Source of the DNA: Trichobilharzia regenti
Lineage: Eukaryota > Platyhelminthes > Trematoda > Strigeidida > Schistosomatidae
DNA: 64,000 nucleotides
Assembly (NCBI GenBank): GCA_944472135.2
Contig: OX235267.1
Location: 20,133,452 to 20,197,451 of the forward strand
Direction of reading: 5' to 3'
Under the pieces are notes generated by a model. The model saw only the letters and a program-made list of their open reading frames with translations, made no database searches and was not told the origin of the DNA. Of this stretch, positions 11,571-23,000 are shown in pieces; position 1 is the stretch's first letter; every line of letters starts with the position of its first letter. The translations under genes and the position numbers were made by a program.

Positions 11571-13640
11571 ATGAACGCATTGGCAGCTGGAGACAATGGC
11601 AACCAACCTGCCCTTCCTACATCAGTGGACGTCAAAAAATCTTTTGACGGAATTATGTTTAGTCACCGGTATACCAGTTGGGTTCAAGCAGAAGATGCCC
11701 TAAGTCAGCTAGACTCAGTAAGATATATACTTGGCAGAGTATTTCTAGGCAACTCATACACATTATGTAATGAAGAAGTGCATACGGAACCATGAATCTC
11801 GGAAGTTGACGTATAAATTAGTAGTCTTTCGTTGTACATATGGTATGAAGCGAAAAACTAGAGGTTCAGGTTTGCGCGTCAAACCGCAAGAATTCTATTA
11901 TTTATTTCTGCAGTGAAAAATACACCGGTTGCCAATCTGGCTTTCGTGTACGCTACAATGAGGACGAATTTATCATTTGTGACGCGAAAATAGTTCACAA
12001 TCACCGATGCGAACATAGTCTTATGATAGGTGATCCATACTTTAGGGCCTGTCCGGGGATGAGGAGGAGAATATTGCATCTGTTGTGAAGACTACATCTG
12101 AGGTTGGCGATGCTTTGGAATATGCTGAAGAGAATTTTAATAAAATGTTGACGAGCACAGATGTGTATAATTTACCTAAGGATGTGAGACCGGGTAAGTG
12201 ATGCAGTTTAAAGTTGTTTTGCATGCCATGCCTCTGAGATCAGACGTTATGTACACAATAAGGCAAAGTGGTTAGGTGTTTGAATACGTAGATTCGAATA
12301 CAGGTAACAAGCAGAATTTGCTTCACCCTGGATTCACGGGTGCAGTTATATCGGAAATATGGGGAGGTGGTGTGTATTGACTCAGCATACAATACCAATA
12401 AGGACGGCTAAGCTAAACGTGAAACGGTTGACAAATCTTAATCAGATATTCTCTGTTTCCGTTGGTGGTAACAAACAAAATGGGTCATGGGAAGCCTGCT
12501 TTTGGCATGGAAACGACGAGGAAGGGCATGTGATGTAGTTTGGATCTTGGGAGAATTCAAAAGAATAAGGCAGGATACGTCCATTACAGAAACTTTCATA
12601 ATGGATTCGGCCAACTGTGAGACATCCACCGTGCGTAATAGTCACATACAGGTGAAAATCGTCATCTGTGCATTTCATGTATGCTTTCAGCAGGAAAGTG
12701 AGGTAAAGTTAATTAATACTTGATACATTTAGACTCGAAATCCTTTTGTACGCAGGTTTTTATATCGTATTGTTAGAGCTGCGACACCTGAAAGGTAAGT
12801 GCACTGACTACTAACCATTTAGATTTCATCACTACCGAAGTCTCATTAGGACGGTTGATCGCAGGGTATGGAATTATGTCAGGTATTATTGGGAGCCTAA
12901 GAAAGAGACGTGGGCTGCGGCATATATACCGAATACTCTCTTGCTGTTTAATGGTACCAACAATAGATTTGAAAGCTCTCACAGTCACTTAAAACGATAT
13001 TTCCACAGAAGAGATCCCCTACACGTTTGTATGTTTAAGAGGTATAAGTGGTGTGTACGCACAGAGAAGCGTCGGAGTGTTGAAGCCATCGCCGACAGTT
13101 TTCGGATTCACAAGTACCACGCACCAGAACCAGTTAAGCTAATATTACGAAACTTCACTACTTACGCCGGTAAGTTAATTGCCAAGGGCTATAGCCGCAA
13201 TCATCGAATGAGCATAGAGTTGTATGCTGATGATATGGCTATCATAACTGACGACATCTACCTGCACTAAGTAGATTATACCAATTCAACTTGTACCTGC
13301 AGAATTTTAGGGCACAAAGAATACCTTGCCGGCATATGCTGCTGTGTTACACTCAAATTCCTCAGTTTACAGCTAAATCAAACTATTTTTAAAATATTTA
13401 AATTGATACTTTTAGTTGACAAAGTACTTCGACTGTGTCGCGGTTGCTTTTGGCCGGATCAGTTACTACCAAGTAGTGTGCCGTGTGAAAGTTCAGTAAA
13501 GCAACCCTGCAGGGAGATAGTGCAACTTCGCTGGCAACTGAGCGGAAGCTTCGCAGTTATTCAGGATAATTATAGTGATGAATACACTATTAGTGCACTG
13601 CGCGCAACCCTGAATTACTTTGAGAATCTTCTTGTCTGAA
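11571..13640 (+). pseudogene. Mutator-like (MULE) transposase pseudogene
   Basis: Several frames in order resemble a MULE transposase with a FAR1-like DNA-binding front and a SWIM finger at the back. At 11571-11795 comes the N-terminal part (FSHRYTSWVQAEDALSQL). At 11890-12056 comes a Cys/His module (EKYTGCQSGFRVRYNEDEF then KIVHNHRCEH). At 12475-12700 comes core transposase sequence (WILGEFKRI, FIMDSANCETSTVRN, VKIVICAFHVC). At 12868-13190 comes the C-terminal block (RYYWEPKKETWAAAYIPNTL, FNGTNNRFESSHSHLKRYF, LILRNFTTYAGKLI). At 13292-13335 a SWIM motif is split by a frameshift: CTC is followed by PCRHM one frame over. Stops and frame changes make it non-functional. Mutator-like elements named Curupira are known from schistosomes, and this relic is probably of that kind. 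Ends and terminal repeats were not defined. Confidence 0.7.
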
Positions 13641-13775
13641 AATGGAAGATGTACATATATTTTGTGTCAATAACTGCAAATATACCTAACTTCGAAACTG
13701 TAAACGCCTTCTATTTTACCGTTTCATTGTGTTTGCTATGTAGGTATTGTTATTACAAGCATACGTCGCTATAAC

Positions 13776-13991
13776 GTGTCAAGTCTTGTGTATCGCTGCA
13801 TCAGTAACATAAACACCAATTGTAGCGTTATCCAGTCAATAAAATTTCGACGTTTCGTACGACAAACTTTGCGGAAGGTGGATGAAGTTAAAGGCTGCTT
13901 CCAGACTATGCGTACAGCGGCATCTCAGGCAATGTCTACGAAGACAAAAATAAGACAATTACAAGATACGTTAAAAGGCATAGGTAAATAA
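13776..13991 (+). CDS. short unrecognised reading frame
   Basis: A 71-codon frame rich in Lys, Arg and Gln (FRRFVRQTLRKVDEVKGCFQ, AMSTKTKIRQLQDTLKGIGK) ends in TAA. It looks like a short helical segment and differs from the surrounding composition. It follows the MULE relic and may be its C-terminal end, an unrelated exon or chance. Directly after it comes a short CR1-like tail, so the AATAAA at 14009 probably belongs to that insertion rather than to this frame. Confidence 0.25.
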   Translation: MSSLVYRCISNINTNCSVIQSIKFRRFVRQTLRKVDEVKGCFQTMRTAASQAMSTKTKIRQLQDTLKGIGK

Positions 13992-14036
13992 GTCAAGTAC
14001 TGTTTTGGAATAAAGGATTATTAATTATTATAACAA
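13990..14036 (+). mobile_element. CR1-like 3' tail fragment
   Basis: The sequence AAGTACTGTTTTGGAATAAA matches 19 of 20 bases of the 3' end of the CR1-like copy at 55426-55445 and is followed by ATT-rich repeats, as expected of a very short 5'-truncated copy. Confidence 0.4.
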
Positions 14037-14207
14037 AGTCTTCCACTCATTTCATTTCTTTCGATTCCTACCATTTCTTGCGTCAGCGTTACTTACTTAT
14101 ATTTCACTGTTACTTCTTCGTTGCACCCTATTTACATAATGCAAGAAATTGAGAAAACGAGTGCAATACTTAGGATAAGGGTATAAGCAGATTAACACTG
14201 CAGCGAG

Positions 14208-15480
14208 GTGCAACAGTAATAATAATTTGCTTTGTTCCAAAACAGTATTAATGTTACAGTGTTGAATTTGCAGCAGCCCATACATTATTGCATCTAATTT
14301 TATGAAGTAATATCCGAAACAGTTGTAAAGATTACATTACAGGATTGTTAAGGACACTTCATATATGGTATTAGCAGTGACAATGAAATCACATATGTAT
14401 ATTTATGTATATTCGTTTACCAGAAAAATTGTAAATAATAGGGTTGGTAACTAAAATTGTCAGCTAATTGAGTTAGTGTGATCGTAGATTAAAAGTAGAT
14501 AATAAAAGGGCCACTTATTCACCTAACAACACAGTAATTCATAAGTCTTACGCTCTACGTTGCCTCTGGCACATAGAACGCTGATTGTCTATATGGGTTA
14601 TCGCTAAGTTCCCACGCTTGGTTGAACGATCACATAATCTTTTATACTGACTTCTGGCTCCATCAGGTGAAATTAAAGGGAAGAGGTGAGAATAGAGGGG
14701 GTGTTGAGGGTTAGACCTGATAGATTTGGACCATTTTTCGTATGAGTTTATATGTCTTTCAACTAATGCATTAACGATTTGACTTGCCTTACTGACAACC
14801 TTAATACCTTGCACAATACGACATAGTCGGAGAGCAGTAAAGACCAATGCAAGGGTTAACAAATTGTACAAATAGAGTTTGAATGATTCCTGATTTTCTT
14901 GACTACTTAACGTGGCAGGCTACACTGAAGGTTTTCTTAGAAATCGACAAGATATAGAGTGACCAAGAAAGACCAGAAGATAGAACTACTCCAAGGTATT
15001 TCATTTTAGACTTAGTTTCTGTTTCAGTGCTCTCTTTGATACAAGCATCTTGTGAACCACACAGTTCTCGTAGTTCACACTTATGAGTGAAGGGAAGGTT
15101 AACTTCCTGATATTTAGAGGGATTTAACGTAAGACCATGTACCTTAGACTACCGATAGGAAGCAGTTAAGTTTGCTGCAGTCACATTGTAACATAACAGG
15201 AAGCAGGACGGTCAGATCACCAGCGCATTTGACGAGGTTGCTCTGATTAGAAAGAGGAAAGTCATGTAAGACGAGAGAGAAAAAAGAAAAGGAGAGATAA
15301 AAATACCCTTAGGAATACCAGCTTCGGCAAGCGAGGCGGAATATTCACCCTAATATACAGTATGCTGCATTCCATTTGAGAAATGATAATGCCCAGGACT
15401 CGTGTTTGCACGACCGAAACCTTACTCAACCAATGCCATCTAGGTCCTGAGTCAACAACAACGGCATATGCTTAATGACT
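14208..15480 (-). mobile_element. CR1-like non-LTR retrotransposon relic
   Basis: On the minus strand the order is reverse transcriptase remnants (PKLVFLRVF where an intact copy would have a GIPQG-type motif; KCAGDLTV where YADDLT is expected), a thumb-like segment (GLTLNPSKYQEVNLPF, KMKYLGVVLSSGLSWS), then the 3' end of the frame at 14871-14548 (NSYEKWSKSIRSNPQHPLYS, SQYKRLCDRSTKRGN). A tail resembling GTTTTGGAACAAAG followed by ATT repeats lies at 14210-14250. Stops and the altered catalytic motif make it dead. It belongs to the same family as the relics at 39290-40405 and 54810-55465. The 5' limit is approximate. Confidence 0.65.
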
Positions 15481-15689
15481 GAAAGCTTAGCACAGTGACA
15501 AAGCACAAAAAACACTTGCAAAGTAGGAGACGAGTCCCGGGTGGAAGAAGAGATTACTGAAAGGTATCTATTTGTCATTTAGCAAAGAACAAGATTAAGA
15601 ACTACACTTATCATTTGTTGACATTTTGGAGATCATTATTTAGTGTTTCGCATTTAGTTATGCCTAGACTGTGTCATTCTGCTTGGCTT

Positions 15690-16330
15690 TTTGTATGACT
15701 TAGCAAAGAAGTCCACCTGTTTAATTTACAACATTCCATGTAGCACACAAAGGTAGAGACATAAAACTAAATGGAAATTTAACGAGCGAAAATGTGAGAG
15801 AGAATAAATAGTGACAAGGAAAAACATGAGTTGAATAGATATGTGAGGTTACACGGAGTGGATGCATCTGCACCAGTAACAAAGATTTGCAGCCACATCT
15901 CTCGTAGTTCTTCCAGCTGACTGTCAACGATTTTGTAAACCCATACCAGTTTTTCATTTGACCGATCCAAACACGTTTTGAACCTTGAAATGTGCTGGCT
16001 AGCACTGTCCCTAGGGGAAAGTGATGGCTTGGTATGCCATCATGTGTTTTAGCCATCTCAACCTATTCAGCTTCCCTACCTTGAAGACTAACTTACCCTT
16101 CCCACCTAAACATTTATGCTTGACCTCAACAGCAATCGCTATATTATACTGCTTTACTCACGAGATAAGACGCAGACACCTGTGATCAAACATCGGTATT
16201 AATTTCATATTTTTCAGCGTCAGGTGTTACTTCTCATAGTTCAGGTGTACAATATCATCAGCAAACTGTAAGTTGATGAGACTATTCCCCGATAAGTCTC
16301 TAAAGTCAATTATAGACTATCCTACTAAAA
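15690..16330 (-). mobile_element. RTE-like retrotransposon 3' fragment (second family)
   Basis: Minus-strand reading from 16330 gives an RT palm remnant (LQFADDIVHL), then after an internal deletion MFDHRCLRL, LNRLRWLKHM and 3' untranslated sequence (ATGCATC then GTGTAACCTC) ending near TTTGTGTGCTACATGGAATG. The same landmark order occurs at 20740-21575, 27740-28600 and 33035-36380. It is heavily mutated. Confidence 0.65.
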
Positions 16331-17239
16331 TTTGTGTTGATGGATTGAAATAATATAAGGATGACAGTTTAAAAAACCAGCCTTGTGTTATATCTCACTC
16401 GGAAATGTGTTTTCTCGGATAATTCACAAACAGTATTCAGTGAATAGAAAACATTCCGTAAACTGACGCACCACTTTTGCAGGCATTATAGTGTTTCCTG
16501 AATAAAGCGAGATTTGTATATTTCCGCTGCATAAAACGAGTAAGTGGTATCCTGACTACAACAAGTCTAGGAATTATACAATACAACTTTAACTTTACTG
16601 CATACTCCAGCAGATTTTAAATAAACACTTGACAGATATCAAATTTATACGGGAAGTCAGTAAGATCTAGTAAACTAAAAGTACTCTTGGTTTACATAGG
16701 AGTTCTGCATGCGAAATTTATTCCTTTAAGGACCTACACAGATTACAACTTCAATTAAATAACACTGATGCGGAAGAAATTCCATTCTTCATTACTAGAC
16801 TTAATGAAAAGAATCATGTTTTTTATTCTAAAAACAGGAGCATTCGTAATGTTTTGCTTTATGTAAATGCAGTTACATACAGTTGCACTGAGAAATCGGT
16901 GCAGCTCGATGCACAATAGTATATAAACAAATAAACTGAAAAATAATGTCCTCCTTACCTTCTGAACAACTTATCCTTATTCCAGGGTAATAATTTTCTT
17001 TCACGTATGAGCCTGAGTTATGTCTATGAAATCGCTATACTACATCAGTTAAATCTCCCTTCAAAACCGAAGCCACTTGAAATCAATAGCAGCATAGCAA
17101 CAAGCATCATTGCGGGGATATGCAATAAAGTCGCTCTTAAAGAATAGACAGCAAAGAACTGTAACGTCGGATCAGTCAGGAATCTATTGCCAAACAAATA
17201 CGTGACAGGAAATCGAAGTGGAACTTTGTGGAAACCTTG
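16331..17239. other. no gene recognised
   Basis: Noncoding A+T-rich sequence. No repeat partner noticed. Confidence 0.4.
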
Positions 17240-17420
17240 AAGCGTACCACATCACGAAGTTATCGACTCAGAGGTAACTAGTCTGGTATATGATGATGAC
17301 ATGGTGGCTGTATGATGAGAACACAAAAGATTGCACACACTCACTGAGCTGATTGATAGTGATTGTTGAGAATAGGATGCAGTGAAGCTGCTCAGCTGGA
17401 GCCTATTTGTTTGCTCGGAA
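17240..17420 (+). pseudogene. possible reverse transcriptase relic
   Basis: A plus-strand reading gives LVYDDDMVAV, two stops, then EHKRLHTLTEL. This resembles the palm motif LEYADDMVAL with the following helix of an RTE-like reverse transcriptase. The stretch is too short for a firm call. Confidence 0.25.
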
Positions 17421-19859
17421 CCCAAAAATGAATAATAATAGTGTATTGGAATGAAACGGATAAACCAGAAAGGGTCTTCGATTGTGCCTGTCGCATGAAA
17501 ACTCAAATCTTTTTCAAAAATTTTATCTGTTCAAAACTTTAACTATGATTCCCACTGTGTATCTTTAGTAAACAGTATTGTTGCTGCTATTACAACGGGC
17601 CTGATGAACCTTAGAATGAGGCAGCATATCAGCCGTCCGAGAAGCCTATTTAAACCTGTGGCCGGCCGAGTCATTATATCTCCTTGAACTCTGACGGAAA
17701 ATATTTACATAGCCTCTAAACCATATTGCCTATCTTAGCCTGACAGTGGAAATCGGAAGGTTACCTCAGTAGGACTAATTTTAAATTTATCAAAAAGCTG
17801 CTGATATATACTGATTACTGTAGTTTTCAAGTTTTCAAGCATTTCGAATTAAAAAGTTAGTGACGAAGCTGAAAGTCATTGCATTGGTGTCACGCTTCCT
17901 ATTTGAACTCATGGTGAGAACTAATTGGCTAAATCCAGATGATCACGGAATATTTAGCGTTATCGCCTTGTAGTTGCAGCAAGGCTTTCTATGAAATGAT
18001 TAAAAATATCTAGCTGGATCGTTTCCAAAGAAGCATATGAGGATTTTGTCTCAAGAGAACGCCTTCATTGAGAGCACTTCATTTCGACGAGCCTAAATGA
18101 AAGTCAGTATCCGTATTGCATTACTTGTGGCTGATGCGAATTCATGACAGATATTCATAAGACCACAAGCGAATATTTATTGCACGACAGGACATGTGAA
18201 TTGATAAGTGAGTTCATGTGACTGTGCTCTGTAGTAAGTGTTTAGTAAAACGTATTCTCCATCGCAGCTGCCATTAGTTAGTTATCGATATATCGAAAGG
18301 CATATAATTGATTGTAGCCTAAAAGTACATGATATATGCACTCTGCAAGCACTTTTAGCTGATCTTTGTGGAGAGACTTAGAATAAATGCCCAAAGTTGC
18401 GCCTGAGATGTCAACCTTAGCATTGTGTCCGTGTTTCCAAATTGTGCTGATGGATGGAAAATATTGCACTTGATGTGGGTTTTGTACACCGATTTAAAAT
18501 TGTTTACGTATTCGTGAGAGACTTTAATGCATTTTATGTGATTCTTCAGCTAAAGGTGTTAAAGTTACGCATGAGAGCTTCATTGAAAGTTTAAGATAAT
18601 TCGTAGACATTATGGCAGAAAAATTTTTCAGAATCGCTCTTTTAAAAAAATCAGGAGTATGCCTCAGATAATCGTAGAAAGATGGTTTATAAAACATTTG
18701 CAATCTATTTTTTTTCTTTGTCCAATTTTTAGGGTTGGATAACCGAGTTGTTTAAATATGAAGTAACAGCTGATTTTGGGATAACCAATCAAAGTACATG
18801 TGCCCTTTTCGCAATTTGGGTTTATGCATCTAGTAACATTAGGGCTACAGATGCAAACCCGAATAGCAGAAAAATGTTCAAGTATTAGCTTTCCATTAAA
18901 GTTAAGTCCTCACAATTATACTTGAAATGTCTTGTGAACATGTAAATAAATTCTTCACGCAGAAGACAAATGAGATAGCATACAAGAATATAATTGATTA
19001 CCTTACATTTCCAAAGTCTCAGAGGGGTTTCGCTCACAAGGTAAGCTGGTTAACTATCTTCTGACTTCTGTGACATATTGTTTTGTCTACTTCACCTGTG
19101 GTTTGGAACGTCTCTATGCTCAATGCCTGGAATACTGTGTTATCAAGGCCATTCGTTCTAAGTGTAAAGATATTCAGACTAAACCCAATCGGTCTTCACT
19201 GTCTAGAATAATAAGCTTGTGCTATCGCCCTATTTACATACAGGGGAACACAGCTTTTCATGCATACAGAGTGGGTTGTTGTTCTTGAAAAAAATTCACC
19301 CTGATTATCTGGCTTGTTATTATATGATATGGAGTTCACTAATGTGTTAGTTGCTATCTGAAGTTCAATTTCATACTTTGCTACTTGGTTTTTAATTCTA
19401 CTGGATAGGATTCATCTTGGTGATTCGAAAAAATTAGCAGTTGACGTGACTGTTTTTGAAATGATTGTTGGTTTTCCTGTGATTATTTTGATGTACAGTT
19501 TCTTTGCCTTCATTTTTAATACATCAAGAACAAAGCAAATACAGTTGGTTCATAAATTTTGGTTTTTCAGTTTAAAAATCACGTGGTGTTAGATAACAGT
19601 GCGTTTACATCATAGCTGCATACTTCCATAAATTTTTAATGCCACAAAAGCGTTCATAAGATACGTATTATTTGCATGTCTAACCTTCTCGTTTAATCTC
19701 CATGGTGTTTTGAGGCTATATTTCCTGTTTATGTGGGAATTGAAGGTACGTATACTAATTTCTTGTGAAATGCTTACTGTCTGGTAAAAGTTACCAAACC
19801 TCTAAACTACTGTATTGCCTTCTAAAGTTGTGATTACCCTTATACTTTCCTTCTGCTAG
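17421..19859. other. no gene recognised; probable location of the missing 5' exon of USP22
   Basis: Mostly noncoding A+T-rich sequence. The first exon of the USP22-like gene should lie here or further left, but no segment with the expected N-terminal Cys-His pattern could be identified with confidence. A frame at 19070-19288 (GLERLYAQCLEYCVIKAIRS) was considered but is not well supported. Confidence 0.4.
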
Positions 19860-20031
19860 GCATCTCTATGCTGTTTCTTGTGCAAAATGGGGAGTGAAGA
19901 TATCAAGAGTACCAATAAGGATTTCATAAGACCCAGGTGTTTGCTTGCTTGCGCACATTGTATCCATTTCGCTTGTTGGGATTATCGACATATATACTTG
20001 CATAGAAATGACCATCCTGACCACTTTCTTT
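19860..20031 (+). CDS. USP22: USP22 exon a: first half of zinc-finger UBP domain
   Basis: A pyrimidine-rich tract ending CTGCTAG precedes the exon, and an in-frame TAG lies just upstream (19857-19859), so coding here requires splicing. The frame gives LCCFLCKMG, then [15 protein letters not shown] and [15 protein letters not shown]. This matches the Cys-rich core of the USP22 zinc finger (CxxC, CxxC and FGC..KHIHEH in human). It ends one base into a codon before GTGAGT, as the next exon requires. Confidence 0.85.
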
Positions 20032-23000
20032 GTGAGTTTATTTCGTTTTGTGTATATTTTACCTAGTTTATCAACAAATCATTTCGATCATCAGCGCATA
20101 TTTTTAAAACATTTCGCAACTACCTCACTATTCCTTTAAAATAACACCCAATACCTCATATATTTAGTCTGTTAAGTGTAATAAGTTGATTATTTAATAC
20201 GATGTATGCCGCTTTAAATGGGAAGACAGATTTACTGGATACTGTTGGAGTCTTTCGATTATGATTTGTATTTGTTTATCTAGTTTTTTTTTTTTGGTTA
20301 AATAGTTGTCTTATTTCTAAAGCAGGCCAAGCATTGAACACACTACAATCTAGTTATGAACATTTGCCACAAGTAGTGTACGGCATTCAAGGATTTGAAA
20401 ATGGTTAGATTGAACAATAAAGCCAATCCACAGAGTCTAAATGTTAATAGCTCTACGGGGTTTTTGAAATGCTAAAATCAATGGTTGGGAACTGTTAGTG
20501 AAGTTATTCGGAATCGTTCTCAGTGGCACATTTGTATTCACATCTTATCTTTGAAATTCTGAGCAACACTAATATTCATTCATTTATTGCCAACACAACC
20601 GCGTTTCTCCATTGCAGCTTTATCCTGTTCCAGGTACCTTTTTATATGAAGTTTTAAGGTGTATCAGTATTATCCAATGATCATATCTTCACTCCGACAA
20701 ATTCGCGAATGCACGCATCTTTACTGGTATCTATCTATCCGGATTCAACATAGAACTTGTCACCGAAGTGCAGCAGTTCGGGTTGCCACGTTCCAAATAG
20801 CATACAAAGGTAGACAAGAAGATGAGTGAAGAGAATCAATAGAGTTTGACAAGTACAAGAGTGAAACAGAATGGGCAATGGTGGAAAGGAATATGGAAGA
20901 TTACAGAGACTGAATACATCTGCGCCATTGACAACGATTTTGAGCCATGTCACCTATTGTCTCCAGCCGTTAATTCTTAGAGTTCCAGGGCCCAAATCCG
21001 GAAGTCTCTCTACCTGACTCAGTTTAACTGTCAAGGATTTCATGGATTGATGCCATGTTTTGTTTGGCCACCACTTACTCTTTTCCAACCTGCACCTATA
21101 TCAGCTAGTAATGCCAGTTGGGGGGGGGGGCGATGGTTAGGCATGCGCAGCACGTGACCTAGCCATCTCAATCTATGTAACTTTATAGCCTCGTCGATTG
21201 ATTTTCCCTCTTTACCCAACACTACGCCTAACGTCAACATTACTTACCTTATTATACCACCTAACGTGAGAACGAGATCGTAGACATCTATGGTCAAAAA
21301 CAGTCAACCTTCTCATGTCTTCAACTCGTATTGGCCATGTTTCAAAGCCATAGAGAAGGACGGAGCGAACTGCTGAGCAGTACACATGTCCCTTGGTTGA
21401 TAGCCGGATGTCACACCTACGCCAGAGATGGTGTAAGTTAGCGAAAGCAGCTCGAGCCTTTTGGATCCGTGCTGAGATTTCGTCGCCAATCAGTCCGTTG
21501 GTGCTGATACAACTTCCCAAATAGGTGAAGTGGTCAACATCACTGGTATCTAAAGTGTTACTGGTATCTAACACTTTCCATATTCATTGACCTTAAGTCA
21601 GTGTCTCACTCCGACCGAGAGGTGGTGTTTTAATGTCTGACCGTAAAGGAAGTATCGAGAATATATGTCTCGCTACTCTAACTGATGCCTTCGTATTAGA
21701 GCTTATGCGGAGTTGTTTGAAGTCTAATAACTACATTCCTGTGTGATTTCATAATAGATTTACTAATGGATGTGTCTGTATGTTTTCGACATAGAACTTA
21801 GCACTGATATGCGGTAGTTCAAGTCGCCACCCTCCGTGTGGCACACAAAGCAAGAGAAGAAAGTAGAAGAAATGCATAATAGAGACAGTAAGTTGAGGTG
21901 TGAGACAAAAGAGTAGTAATTACGAAGAACAATGTAGTTTCATTGGAAATTATAAGTCACAGAGAGTGGATGCATCTGTGCCATTGGATCTAACCCAAGA
22001 TGACTAACGACTCAATGATTGGCTTGTTAGCAGGCGATACACTCTTCGATTTATAGTGTGCAGGTGATACATCCGTCTAAGACCAGGACTTGGACAAAGT
22101 GCAGAGTCTTGCGAACACACTGAGCAGAAATCTTGGTGTCTGACAATGAGTTCGCCCCATGTTACATATAAGTTAGTACTGTAGAACTGATCTACATAAA
22201 CTCCTAGTTCAAAGGCAGGGAGTAGATTGGTTGACGTGTTGAATAATTCAGTTATTTGGAAAGTTGCATCAGCTCTAACCCGCTTATTACTGACGAAACC
22301 AGCACTTACAAAAGGTTCATGTGGCCTCATTTCTGACGTAGATTTACTATTTGGCTGTGGACGAAAGGAAGTGTGCACCTCACAGAATTTCGTCCCGTCC
22401 TTCTTTACAGCTGTGAAATGAGGCCTTCGGGAGGCTGAGAACCAATGACTGGAGACAATTAGTGATATGGCTCAAAAACTTTCTCAATGGCGCAAATGCC
22501 TTAAGTGTTTATGAACTCTTATATCCATCAAATTTTCATTATTATCTGTTTAAGTATTTTTCCTCTCACTCACCTTCGTCTAATATAATTCCTTTGAGTT
22601 TTTCTTTCTACTATTTTGTGTGCTTGATGAAGTGTGGCAACTTAAACTGTTGTACTTTTTTTGAAAGTTATGTGTTGAAAATTCATCCCAGTAGGTTTCA
22701 TTGAGTGATTAACACTTGTCCATTTTTTATTAAATGGGCACTGCAGACATAAAAGTATTGTGCAGCGTATACATAGTTTTACCATCCGTTTCAACATAAT
22801 TTAAAATTTTATTCATCAAACTATAATTTGTTTTGTGTTTGCTCTAGCCGTTTGCACAGAACGTGGAGAATTATTTTGTCTTTGTTGTGGGGACTTTGTT
22901 TATCATTCGGTTGCGGAAGCTTTTCATCAACCCACCTGTCGTTCCTACATGGCTCAGTTTGGTAAGTTAGTGATATTTAACCCTCGGGATTAAAAAGTCA

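Noticed and set aside
13210..13260. ELYADDMAIITDD resembles the catalytic motif of a reverse transcriptase.
   Set aside because: It lies in frame between MULE blocks (TTYAGKLI before, the SWIM finger after), and no other RT motifs are present, so the match is coincidental.
19070..19288. Frame with GLERLYAQCLEYCVIKAIRS as a candidate N-terminal exon of USP22.
   Set aside because: Similarity to the human N-terminus is slight, the expected Cys-His pattern is absent and no donor in a compatible phase was found.
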